Shown: positions 1 through 6,510 of the stretch, piece by piece
Numbering within the stretch: the first letter of the stretch is position 1
Layout: each line of letters begins with the position of its first letter
DNA from: Bacillota bacterium
Lineage (GTDB): Bacteria; Bacillota; Clostridia; Christensenellales; CAG-138
Assembly (NCBI GenBank): GCA_023451115.1
Contig: JAEXFV010000095.1
Coordinates: 1-14,604 of the forward strand
Length of the DNA stretch: 14,604 nt
Direction: 5' to 3'
Made by a program: the position numbers and the translations under genes
The notes under the pieces: generated by a model
Databases searched by the model: none
What the model was told of the DNA's origin: nothing
Seen by the model: the letters and a program-made list of their open reading frames with translations, nothing else

Positions 1-734
1 GTCAGCACCCGGTCTACCAGAGCGCGGTCCAGCACGCTTGGGATAAAGTTGGCCCCAATGCCCTGAATTTTGTGAGGGCCTGCCTTGCCGCCGGAAAGCA
101 GAGGCGATTCACTGGGTTCTACCGCCACCGCCTCTACGGCGGCGTTTTGCTCCTTGAGATACCGGGCCGTACCCGTCAACGTACCGCCAGTGCCTACGCA
201 AGCCACAAATACGTCCACATTGCCCTGGGTGTCCCGCCAAATTTCAGGGCCCGTGGTTTCATAATGGGCTGCAGCATTGGCAGGATTATCAAACTGGCCC
301 AGAATAATGGCCCCTGGAATTTCCTTTTTCAGCGCTTCTGCCCGCTCTACGGAACCACCCATTCCCGCAGCACCGGGCGTGAGCTCCAACTCCGCGCCCA
401 GGGCCCGCAACAGACTTTTACGCTCTTCGCTCATGGTTTCCGGCAAGGTAAGAATGAGCCGGTAACCCATCAGGGCGCATTGATAGGCCAACCCTACCCC
501 CGTGTTGCCGCTGGTGGGTTCAATAATAACCCCGCCCGGTTTTAACAGGCCGCGCTGCTGTGCATCCCTGAGCATATACAAAGCGGCCCTATCCTTGGCG
601 CTGCCCAAAGGGTTGCGCCCTTCCTGCTTCACCAGCAGGCGCGCCGTTGCTCCCTGGGCCTCCATTATGCGCCTGGCTTCGATTAACGGTGTGTTTCCGA
701 TGGTATCCAACAGGGAAGAAAATACGTGACCCAT
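1..734 (-). CDS. cysK: Cysteine synthase (O-acetylserine sulfhydrylase), 3' end cut by window edge
   Basis: PLP enzyme that forms L-cysteine from O-acetylserine and sulfide in the cytoplasm. The 244 visible codons begin MGHVFSSLLDTIGNTPLIEA. They carry the fold-type II landmarks in order: NPLGSAKDR with the probable PLP Lys47, TSGNTG at residues 74-79, GTGGT at 181-185 (phosphate loop), and HKIQGIGANF near 221-230. The family is usually about 305-310 aa, so roughly 60-65 residues lie beyond the left edge. The start at 734 is supported by AAAGGAG a few bases upstream. The gene follows the amino-acid kinase after 64 nt with no terminator between, so the two are probably co-transcribed. A cystathionine beta-synthase-type or O-phosphoserine-using paralogue cannot be excluded from a partial sequence, but the overall pattern is CysK-like. 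Confidence 0.93.
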   Translation of the reverse strand, partial: MGHVFSSLLDTIGNTPLIEARRIMEAQGATARLLVKQEGRNPLGSAKDRAALYMLRDAQQRGLLKPGGVIIEPTSGNTGVGLAYQCALMGYRLILTLPETMSEERKSLLRALGAELELTPGAAGMGGSVERAEALKKEIPGAIILGQFDNPANAAAHYETTGPEIWRDTQGNVDVFVACVGTGGTLTGTARYLKEQNAAVEAVAVEPSESPLLSGGKAGPHKIQGIGANFIPSVLDRALVDRVL

Positions 735-798
735 GCTGTTTCTCCTTTCTCAATCAGGAATAATCTTTCTACAGGGGATATAGGGCAAAACCGCTTCA

Positions 799-1626
799 TT
801 AGCGTACCCGGAAAATGGTGCGCTTACAATTGCCTTTGATAGCGTCCGAAAGCCTGCATCTGCCGTTTGCAATGATCACCGTTGTGCCCTGGAGCACCGG
901 CTCCTTAATAAAATCCAGCTTGGCTTTGGCGCCGTTTGCCCCTTCCCTGCTGGCCCCCTGGCAGTGGGTTTGCAGCTCGGTAATGGCTGCCACCACTTCC
1001 TCCGGGTCTTTTCCCTCTACCGCCTCCACCAATGTGGAAGGGTCCTGGGGATTGCGATAAATCCCGTCCGCAGAGGTGAGGATCACCAGATACATGGAGT
1101 GCACCAGATTGCAGATCACAGCGGCGGTTTCATCGTTATCAATGCATTCTACCACATGCTCTCCCCTCTGGCGCAGGTGGCTTAATTCCCAACGCATATT
1201 CTCTTCCACCGAGACAGGGTCGTTGTAATTGACAATGGGTACCGCGCCCTGGGCAGCGCAGCGCAGCAGAAAGCGCTTGATATGGTTGCGCTTTTCTTCA
1301 TCGTTAAAATGCTGGTGCTCTACCAGCAGCTGCCGCACAGAATACTGCGCCGGGATAAACCGGCGATACTCCTGCATCAGAATGGTTTGCCCCTGAGCGG
1401 CGTAGTCGGTTTTCACATCCTCCTTGTCCCCCATGAGTTCCCGGCCGGTACGCTTGATATAATCCAGCCGGCCAATCTCCGTAGCGCCGGAACTGACCCA
1501 AATGATGCCGGGCCGTAGTTCTGCGCCGATCCGGCTGAAAATATTGTAGTCCAGGTCACTGTCCTCTTTGCGGATCAGCGCCATGGAACCGATTTTCCCA
1601 ACAACCTCATAATCGAACTTGGCCAT
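799..1626 (-). CDS. Amino-acid kinase family protein, divergent glutamate-5-kinase-like
   Basis: 275-residue single-domain amino-acid kinase. It can be laid along the kinase domain of glutamate 5-kinase (ProB) from end to end: VGKIGS near residues 9-14 (Lys11), VSSGATEIG at 44-52, AAQGQ at 76-80, PIVNYNDPVS at 130-139, DNDETAA at 163-169, TSADGIY at 184-190, and GANGAKAK at 229-236 (Lys236 in the position of the conserved late lysine). It has no C-terminal PUA domain. Differences from ProB include NYND in place of NEND and an unusual 160s loop, so the acceptor may not be glutamate. No proA is in the window; the neighbour is cysK. Such proteins may be labelled uridylate kinase, but the match to ProB motifs is better. 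The start at 1626 has GGGAGG five bases upstream. The family is secure; the substrate is not known. Confidence 0.8.
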   Translation of the reverse strand: MAKFDYEVVGKIGSMALIRKEDSDLDYNIFSRIGAELRPGIIWVSSGATEIGRLDYIKRTGRELMGDKEDVKTDYAAQGQTILMQEYRRFIPAQYSVRQLLVEHQHFNDEEKRNHIKRFLLRCAAQGAVPIVNYNDPVSVEENMRWELSHLRQRGEHVVECIDNDETAAVICNLVHSMYLVILTSADGIYRNPQDPSTLVEAVEGKDPEEVVAAITELQTHCQGASREGANGAKAKLDFIKEPVLQGTTVIIANGRCRLSDAIKGNCKRTIFRVR

Positions 1627-1640
1627 ATTTTCCTCCCTGC

Positions 1641-1706
1641 CTACCGGCGGCCTGTAAATAAAAACGGCCTATCCCACAACACATGGGACGAAGGCCGTTT
1701 TTCCAT
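1641..1706 (-). CDS. Possible 21-codon leader ORF overlapping an attenuator hairpin
   Basis: A short open frame starts ATG at 1706 and ends TAG at 1641, 14 nt before the kinase ATG. The peptide begins MEKRPSSHVLWDRPF. It begins about ten bases after the predicted transcription start and spans the entire terminator-type hairpin, so translating ribosomes would necessarily disrupt that stem. No clear Shine-Dalgarno sequence precedes its ATG (the upstream bases are ATTCGCGACG), which lowers confidence; near-leaderless initiation is possible. It may instead be a chance open frame through a hairpin. The evidence is position only; no family is recognised. Confidence 0.3.
   Translation of the reverse strand: MEKRPSSHVLWDRPFLFTGRR
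1656..1702 (-). terminator. Strong hairpin plus T-run in the leader of the kinase-cysK unit (attenuator or serS terminator)
   Basis: On the minus strand AAAAACGGCCT pairs perfectly with AGGCCGTTTTT (11 bp), enclosing a second stem TCCCA/TGGGA with a seven-base loop. The run TTTTTATTT follows. This has the form of an intrinsic terminator. It lies downstream of a consensus promoter and upstream of the kinase start. It could therefore attenuate that transcript, end a roughly 55-60 nt small RNA, or also serve as the terminator for argS-serS, which has no other convincing one. Confidence 0.75.
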
Positions 1707-1722
1707 CGTCGCGAATATAGGC

Positions 1723-1752
1723 ATTATAGCCTATTGATAGCCTGTCTGTCAA
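1723..1752 (-). promoter_or_regulatory. Consensus sigma-A promoter for the kinase-cysK leader
   Basis: Reading the minus strand, TTGACA (1752-1747) is followed after 18 bases by TATAAT (1728-1723). Both hexamers match the consensus exactly, which is rare. Transcription would start near 1716, about 90 bases before the kinase ATG and about 14 bases before the terminator-type hairpin. Confidence 0.85.
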
Positions 1753-1792
1753 TGCGGCAGCCAGGCATGCTATCCCTTTGCAGGGACGCAGG

Positions 1793-3070
1793 TTATTTGG
1801 GCTCGATCACGTTTGCGCCCATATAAGGCACCAGCACCTTAGGGATTTTGACAGTGCCGTCCGCCTGCTGGTAATTTTCCAGAATAGCAGCTACAGTACG
1901 GCCTACCGCCACGCCGGAGCCATTGAGGGTATGTACCAGTTCGGGTTTTTCCTTGGGGCCCCTGCGGAAGCGGATGCTTGCCCGGCGAGCCTGGAAATCC
2001 TCAAAGTTGGAGCAGGAGCTAATCTCCACATACCGGCCATAGCTGGGCATCCACACCTCAATGTCGTAGGTTTTGGCGGAACTAAAGCCCAGATCCCCTG
2101 TAGACAGGTTCACCACCCGATAGGGCAGGCCCAGCTTTTGCAGCACCTTTTCCGCATCGTTGGTCAGGCTTTCCAGCTCGTTGTAGCTATCCTCCGGCTT
2201 TGCAAACTTCACCAGCTCTACTTTATTGAATTGATGCTGGCGAATCAGGCCCCGGGTGTCCCGGCCTGCGCTGCCGGCCTCCGCCCGGAAGCAGGCGCTG
2301 TAAGCACAGAATTTCAAAGTCATGTCTTCCCCGTTAAGGATCTGATCCCGGAACATGTTGGTAACCGGCACCTCGGCGGTAGGGATAAGGAAGTAATCCG
2401 TATTGGCTACTTTGAACGCATCCTCTTCAAACTTGGGGAGCTGGCCCGTGCCGGTCATGCTGGCACGGTTGACCATATAAGGTGGGAAGATTTCCGTGTA
2501 ACCGCTCTCACAGGTATGGGTATCCAGGAAGAAATTGATGATAGCGCGCTCCAAGCGGGCACCCATTCCCCGGTAGAAGGTAAACCGGGCGCCGGTTACC
2601 TTGGCTGCGGTAGCAAAATCCAGGATATCCAGCGACTCGCCCAAATCCCAGTGGGCCTTGGGTTCAAAGGAAAACTTGGTGGGTTCACTCCACCGGCGGA
2701 TCTCTTCATTTTCCGTGTCGTCCGCACCGATGGGCACGCTCTCATGGGGGATGTTGGGAATATCGTAAAGGGCCGCCTGGATTTGCTCGTCATAAGCGGC
2801 AACCTGTGCGTCCAGCTCTTTGATCCTGGCACCCACTTCTTTCATATCCTCCATCAGGCTGCTTACGTCCTCCCCCGCTTTTTTGCGTTGAGGGATTTCG
2901 GCGCTTACCGCGTTTTTCTTTGCCTTAAGAGCCTCGGTTTCCACCAGCACCGCCCGGCGCTTTTCATCCGCCTCCAACAGGGCAGACACATCCGCGCCCT
3001 TATTGCGGCGGTTTTCCATAGCGGTGACCAACGCCTGAGGGTCTTTGCGAATTCGTCTGATGTCCAACAT
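1793..3070 (-). CDS. serS: Seryl-tRNA synthetase
   Basis: Class II aminoacyl-tRNA synthetase that charges tRNA-Ser (and tRNA-Sec where present) with serine. The product is 425 aa, the usual length. Residues 1-110 form the charged, heptad-rich tRNA-binding arm. The catalytic domain shows TAEVPVTN at 231-238, motif 2 around FRAEAGSAGRDTRG at 261-274, and motif 3 GSGVAVGRTVAAILEN at 384-399. An in-frame ATG at 3097 would add nine residues, but the start at 3070 is preferred. AAGGAGG lies nine bases before it (inside that extension), and MLDIRRIRKDP is the typical SerS N-terminus. It follows argS after 78 nt with no promoter or terminator visible between them, suggesting co-transcription. No T-box leader is seen. 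Confidence 0.97.
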   Translation of the reverse strand: MLDIRRIRKDPQALVTAMENRRNKGADVSALLEADEKRRAVLVETEALKAKKNAVSAEIPQRKKAGEDVSSLMEDMKEVGARIKELDAQVAAYDEQIQAALYDIPNIPHESVPIGADDTENEEIRRWSEPTKFSFEPKAHWDLGESLDILDFATAAKVTGARFTFYRGMGARLERAIINFFLDTHTCESGYTEIFPPYMVNRASMTGTGQLPKFEEDAFKVANTDYFLIPTAEVPVTNMFRDQILNGEDMTLKFCAYSACFRAEAGSAGRDTRGLIRQHQFNKVELVKFAKPEDSYNELESLTNDAEKVLQKLGLPYRVVNLSTGDLGFSSAKTYDIEVWMPSYGRYVEISSCSNFEDFQARRASIRFRRGPKEKPELVHTLNGSGVAVGRTVAAILENYQQADGTVKIPKVLVPYMGANVIEPK

Positions 3071-3115
3071 AACGGTTATCCTCCTTAAGCATTTCAACTT
3101 GATTAACTTTTTTAC

Positions 3116-3133
3116 AGGCGCCCCAGTGCGCCT
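3116..3133 (-). other. Stem-loop in the argS-serS intergenic gap
   Basis: AGGCGC pairs with GCGCCT across a six-base loop in the 78-nt gap. It is followed on the minus strand by GTAAAAAAG rather than T residues, so it is not an intrinsic terminator for argS. It may be an mRNA processing or stability element, or chance. Confidence 0.35.
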
Positions 3134-3148
3134 TTGCTGTTTTTTCCC

Positions 3149-4846
3149 TTACATGCGCTCCGGCGCTTCCAGACCCACCAGGTAAAGCCCCAGCTTCACC
3201 ACCTGCCGCGCTGCGTCCGTCAACGCCAGCCGCGCCTGCTGCAGATCCTGTTCCACACCCATAATACGCTGTTCAAAATAGAACTTGTTGTAAGCCTGGC
3301 AAATAGCCACCACCGCCCGGGATACCAGATACGGCTCGTTTTTCTCCATAGCGTCCCGCACAGCCTGAGGAAATGCTCCCAGCGCGCGGACCACTGCCTG
3401 GGCCTCCGGATCGTCCAGCTTGGTATAGTCCACCGTTTCCGGCACGCCACGGTACTCCGCCTTGCGCAGTACCGAACAGCACCGTGCGTGGGTGTATTGC
3501 ACATAAGGGCCTGTTTCTCCCTCGAAATTCAAAGCCTTATCCCAGCTAAACACCACGTCCTTAATGCGGGTATTATACAGGGCGTTCCACACCACTGCGC
3601 CCACGCCCACCTGGCGGGCCACTGCGGGCTTGTCCGCAAGGTCCGGGCTCTTTTCTTGGATGGTAGCCAGGGTTTTTTCCACCGCAGCGTTCAAAACCTC
3701 CTCCAGGAACACCACTTTGCCCTTGCGGGTGGAAAGGGTGCCGTCTTCCATGCTCACCATGCCAAAGGACACATGGACAAGATCCTGATACCAATCGTAC
3801 CCCATCAGCTCAATGACTTTGAACCATTGGCGGAAATGCAAATCCTGCTGATAAGCCACTACATACAGGCATTTGGCAAAATCATAGGTATCCTTGCGAT
3901 ACAACGCGGCCGCAATATCCCTGGTGGCATACAGGGTTGCGCCATCCGAACGCAGGATAATACAAGGCGGCATATGGTAAGGCTCCAAATCCACAATATA
4001 AGCCCCTTTATCCAGCTTGAGCAGCCCCTTATCCTCCAGCTCCTCGATTACCCGGCCCATTTTATCATTATAAAAGCTTTCCCCTGCGTAGCTGTCGAAC
4101 TGAATGCCCAACAGGCCGTATACCCGGCCTACCTCTTTGAGGGTGAGCTCTTTGAACCACTCAAACAGGGACATGGCCTCTTCGTCCCCATCTTCAATGC
4201 GCTTGAACCAGGCCCGAGCCTCGTCGTTGAGATGCTCGTCCCGCTCCGCTTCGTCGTGAAAGCGCACATATAGCTCCAGCAATGCCCGCACAGAGCCTTG
4301 TTCCACTGTTTTTTTATCGCCCCACCGTTTGTACGCTACGATGAGCTTGCCAAACTGGGTGCCCCAATCCCCCAGGTGATTGATGCCTACGCTGTTGTAG
4401 CCCATGTGCTTATAGATGCGGTACAACGCATGGCCGATTACGGTGGAGGACAAATGGCCGATATGGAAGGGCTTTGCAATATTGATAGAGGAATAATCGA
4501 TGCATACGTTTCGGCCCTGCCCCTCCTGGGAACCGCCGTAAGCATCGCCCTGTTGAAACACCTCAGAAAGCACGCTGGAAGCATAGGCCTCCGGCTTGAC
4601 AAAAAAGTTGATGTATCCACCCACCGGCTGCGCTTTGGAAACAAACGCCGGCAGCGTCATGCTGGCGGAAATCTCCTGGGCGATGATGGGGGGCGCTTTT
4701 TTCCATGTTTTGGCCAAGCGGAAGCAGGGGAAAGCAAAATCCCCCATTTTAGAATCCGGCGGCGTTTCCAGCCAATTTTGCAGCTCTTGAGCGGAAATGC
4801 CGCTTTTTAGGCTCAATGCCTCCGCCAAGCTTGCGCGAAAATCCAT
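3149..4846 (-). CDS. argS: Arginyl-tRNA synthetase
   Basis: Class I synthetase that charges tRNA-Arg. The product is 565 aa, within the family range. The N-terminal Add-1 domain covers about residues 1-110. The HIGH motif is in NIAKPFHIGH (ending at residue 131), and the KMSK-equivalent loop is LSTRKGK at 371-377, the usual ArgS variant. The C-terminal DALR anticodon-binding domain runs from about 445 to 565 and ends GLEAPERM. An upstream in-frame ATG at 4933 is rejected because its extension runs through the likely promoter. The ATG at 4846 has GAGGAG seven bases upstream and gives the expected MDFRASLAEAL start. It is the first gene of an argS-serS unit. Confidence 0.97.
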   Translation of the reverse strand: MDFRASLAEALSLKSGISAQELQNWLETPPDSKMGDFAFPCFRLAKTWKKAPPIIAQEISASMTLPAFVSKAQPVGGYINFFVKPEAYASSVLSEVFQQGDAYGGSQEGQGRNVCIDYSSINIAKPFHIGHLSSTVIGHALYRIYKHMGYNSVGINHLGDWGTQFGKLIVAYKRWGDKKTVEQGSVRALLELYVRFHDEAERDEHLNDEARAWFKRIEDGDEEAMSLFEWFKELTLKEVGRVYGLLGIQFDSYAGESFYNDKMGRVIEELEDKGLLKLDKGAYIVDLEPYHMPPCIILRSDGATLYATRDIAAALYRKDTYDFAKCLYVVAYQQDLHFRQWFKVIELMGYDWYQDLVHVSFGMVSMEDGTLSTRKGKVVFLEEVLNAAVEKTLATIQEKSPDLADKPAVARQVGVGAVVWNALYNTRIKDVVFSWDKALNFEGETGPYVQYTHARCCSVLRKAEYRGVPETVDYTKLDDPEAQAVVRALGAFPQAVRDAMEKNEPYLVSRAVVAICQAYNKFYFEQRIMGVEQDLQQARLALTDAARQVVKLGLYLVGLEAPERM

Positions 4847-4886
4847 GTGTGTACTCCTCGTTTCCTTTGCGATAATAACAACCTTT

Positions 4887-4895
4887 AGTATAGCA
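4887..4895 (-). promoter_or_regulatory. Extended -10 promoter element upstream of argS
   Basis: TGCTATACT on the minus strand fits the extended -10 pattern TGnTATAAT with one mismatch in the hexamer. It sits about 40 bases before the argS ATG. The -35 region 17 bases upstream (TTCTTA) is poor, as is common with extended -10 promoters. Confidence 0.55.
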
Positions 4896-4906
4896 CAGCC
4901 CTCTGA

Positions 4907-4948
4907 TAATAAGAAAGTAGGAAATCGCCGCAATTTACGGCAATTTCC
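4907..4948 (-). terminator. Terminator-like hairpin after sodC
   Basis: GGAAATTGCCG pairs over 11 bp (one G-T pair) with CGGCGATTTCC around a seven-base loop, beginning 15 bases after the sodC stop. The following TACTTTCTTATTA is only moderately T-rich. The other strand also has a T-rich flank, but no plus-strand gene needs it. Confidence 0.65.
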
Positions 4949-4963
4949 TTTCTTTTCACCATC

Positions 4964-5455
4964 CTATGCCCAAGGCAGGATTGTGCCGCAGGCAATCTTT
5001 GCGCCTGCATGACCTGCGGGCTGGGAAGTAAAATCGTCCGGCATGCCATGCACCACCAGCGTATGCCCCAAAATATCTTCAACCTGGAAACGGCCGCAAT
5101 GCACTGCCATCCAGGCTTCGCCGTCATGGGCAAATAATGGGGGCAAATCCCCCATATGAAAAGGGTGGGGCTGCCCGGAAGGGTTCAGGTGCCCGCCGGT
5201 GGCTTGGAACGGATCCTCTTTTGTGCCGGTGCAGGCTGTTCCCTCATGAATATGAAACCCCAGCACGCTTTCCTGCCCGTTTTGTGCGGGCAGGCCTGAG
5301 ACGTCTGCTATTACCAGCGTGCCCTGAGGCTGCCGGTAAAATACGGTACGCCCACGGAGATTGGGATTTTGCGGGCCGCCCTGCAGGTTTGCATAGGCAT
5401 CCGGCATGCGGTTCATCATGCGCCCATCACGGCCCTGACCAATGATCACTTGCAT
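4964..5455 (-). CDS. sodC: Cu/Zn superoxide dismutase family protein, no signal peptide
   Basis: 163-aa SodC-fold protein that converts superoxide to oxygen and hydrogen peroxide. By alignment to the animal enzyme, all metal ligands are present. These are His68 and His70 (GFHIHEG), bridging His89 (GGHLNP), His97, His100 and Asp103 (HPFHMGDLPPL), and His136 (LVVHGMPDDF). The disulfide pair corresponds to Cys75 and Cys156. The active-site arginine that guides superoxide is Lys153 here (GHAGAKIACG). There is no signal peptide or lipobox, unlike most bacterial SodC proteins, which act in the periplasm or on the cell surface, so a cytosolic location is inferred. The start has AAGGAGGAG upstream. 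It appears to be a single-gene unit between two terminators, with no promoter that I can place confidently. Confidence 0.9.
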   Translation of the reverse strand: MQVIIGQGRDGRMMNRMPDAYANLQGGPQNPNLRGRTVFYRQPQGTLVIADVSGLPAQNGQESVLGFHIHEGTACTGTKEDPFQATGGHLNPSGQPHPFHMGDLPPLFAHDGEAWMAVHCGRFQVEDILGHTLVVHGMPDDFTSQPAGHAGAKIACGTILPWA

Positions 5456-5504
5456 GTTTCTCCTCCTTTCCTGTTCTTACACCATACTATGCTTGCGCAG
5501 GACA

Positions 5505-5542
5505 AAAGGTGGCCAAAGCCGCAGGCTTTGGTATTGCTCCTA
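5505..5542. repeat. 38-bp palindromic repeat, copy 1
   Basis: Identical over 38 bp to the copy at 5575-5612, starting exactly 70 bp away. Its core is a perfect 8-bp dyad, CCAAAGCC GCA GGCTTTGG. It lies in the sodC upstream gap. No coding or insertion-sequence features are seen, so it is best described as a REP-like or miniature intergenic repeat. Confidence 0.85.
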
Positions 5543-5550
5543 TCTGAAGT

Positions 5551-5574
5551 CCCCGAAGCCTAAGGGGTTCGGGG
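5551..5574. repeat. Palindrome between the two 38-bp repeats
   Basis: CCCCGAA pairs with TTCGGGG (7 bp) with a short CC/GG extension past a mismatch. It fills the spacer between the repeat copies, so the block would fold as three consecutive hairpins. Confidence 0.6.
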
Positions 5575-5612
5575 AAAGGTGGCCAAAGCCGCAGGCTTTG
5601 GTATTGCTCCTA
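5575..5612. repeat. 38-bp palindromic repeat, copy 2
   Basis: Second identical copy of the repeat at 5505-5542, same orientation. Beyond it, CCTAGGGGTTAG resembles the CCTAAGGGGTTC in the spacer, as though copy 2 once had a similar spacer that was lost between short CCTA repeats. Confidence 0.85.
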
Positions 5613-5625
5613 GGGGTTAGAAAGA

Positions 5626-5653
5626 ATATAAAAAAACGGCTTACCGCCGTTTT
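5626..5653 (-). terminator. Intrinsic terminator after rsmA
   Basis: AAAACGGC pairs perfectly with GCCGTTTT around a five-base loop, 23 bases after the rsmA stop, and runs into a seven-T tract. This is a textbook intrinsic terminator for the yabE-rsmA unit. Confidence 0.92.
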
Positions 5654-5676
5654 GATCATTCATTGGTTTTGCCATT

Positions 5677-6510
5677 TCAGCGCAAAGGACGCTGTTGAAA
5701 CAAAGCGAACAACGCTTCTGGCTCCAACGCTTCCGCCCGGGCAGCAGGGGCAATGCCCAGCCCCGCCAAAGCGGCCGCAGCCTCATCCCGGCTCCAACCG
5801 GCAGCCGCCAGATTGTTGGACAGGGTTTTCCTGCGCATGGCAAAAACCCGTTCCAAAAAGGGCAGAAAGCCTGCCGGCAAGGGCTGGCCTTTGGCTTGCA
5901 GCAGAATGACGCTGGAATGCACCTCTGGCTGGGGATAGTAGCTGGCTGGAGATAAATGCAGCACCTCCTCCACCTTGTAGCCGCAGCCCGCCAGCACGCC
6001 AAGCGGCCCATACACCCGGTTGCCGGGGCGTGCAAAAAAGCGCTGTGCAGCTTCCCGTTGCACCATCAGCACCATCCTGGGAATAGGATATCCCTCCCCC
6101 AGCAACCGCAGCGCGATGGGTGTGGTAATATAATAAGGCAAATTTCCTGCAGCCAGAAACGCGCCCCCGCCCAACCGGGCCTGGATATCCTGGAGGTCTG
6201 CCTGCAAAAAGTCCCCCTCTAATACCGCCAGGTTGGTGCAATGTATGGCGCTGGCCAGAGCCTGCACCATAGCAGCATCTTTTTCCACCGCCACCACCTG
6301 GCTGGCACTGGCGCACAACGCTTGCGTCAAGGCGCCCAAACCAGGGCCGATCTCCAACACCGGCAGGCCTTGTCCCTGCAGGCAATCCATCATAGCTTCC
6401 AAGGCAAGCTGATCCACCAGAAAGTTCTGCCCCAGGGCTTTGTTGGGCGAGATACCCAGATGTTCCAGCTGCTGGCGCACTTGCGCAGGGCTTAACAAGG
6501 GCGTGCGCAT
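5677..6510 (-). CDS. rsmA: 16S rRNA adenine-1518/1519 N6-dimethyltransferase
   Basis: Also called KsgA. It uses S-adenosylmethionine to dimethylate two adjacent adenines in the 3'-terminal hairpin of 16S rRNA late in 30S assembly. The motifs are KALGQNFL at 24-31, the SAM-binding LEIGPGLGALT at 52-62, VEKD at 75-78, the catalytic NLPYYIT at 123-129, and FAMRRKTLSNNL at 223-234 in the C-terminal domain. Length is 277 aa, normal for the family. An ATG at 6525 is also in frame but has no ribosome binding site. The ATG at 6510 overlaps the upstream stop as TGATG and is preceded by GGGGGAGAGG, so it is chosen and implies translational coupling. Adjacency to a yabE-type gene is conserved in Firmicutes, though rnmV is missing here. 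Confidence 0.96.
   Translation of the reverse strand: MRTPLLSPAQVRQQLEHLGISPNKALGQNFLVDQLALEAMMDCLQGQGLPVLEIGPGLGALTQALCASASQVVAVEKDAAMVQALASAIHCTNLAVLEGDFLQADLQDIQARLGGGAFLAAGNLPYYITTPIALRLLGEGYPIPRMVLMVQREAAQRFFARPGNRVYGPLGVLAGCGYKVEEVLHLSPASYYPQPEVHSSVILLQAKGQPLPAGFLPFLERVFAMRRKTLSNNLAAAGWSRDEAAAALAGLGIAPAARAEALEPEALFALFQQRPLR

Noticed and set aside
1773..1786. TCCCT/AGGGA hairpin right after the serS stop as its terminator
   Set aside because: The stem is only 5 bp and no T-run follows on the minus strand; the downstream hairpin at 1656-1702 is the better terminator.
1627..1792. T-box leader controlled by a tRNA
   Set aside because: The hairpin resembles the terminator of a T-box, but the leader from the promoter is under 60 nt to the hairpin, and no T-box antiterminator sequence (GGNGGNACCGCG type) is present.
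1778..3088. Long plus-strand open frame (436 codons) opposite serS
   Set aside because: It is antisense to a complete, motif-bearing serS, has no recognisable domain and no good ribosome binding site; it results from the codon pattern of the real gene.
3134..4273. Long plus-strand open frame (379 codons) opposite argS
   Set aside because: Antisense to well-supported argS; the composition is His/Gln/Leu-rich as expected for a shadow frame, and no domain is visible.
5456..5500. sodC promoter
   Set aside because: Candidate hexamers near TTGTCC and TAGTAT do not have workable spacing; no promoter can be placed with confidence.
5505..5612. CRISPR array
   Set aside because: Only two repeat copies with one 32-bp spacer that is itself palindromic, and no cas genes; better explained as a REP-like intergenic repeat.
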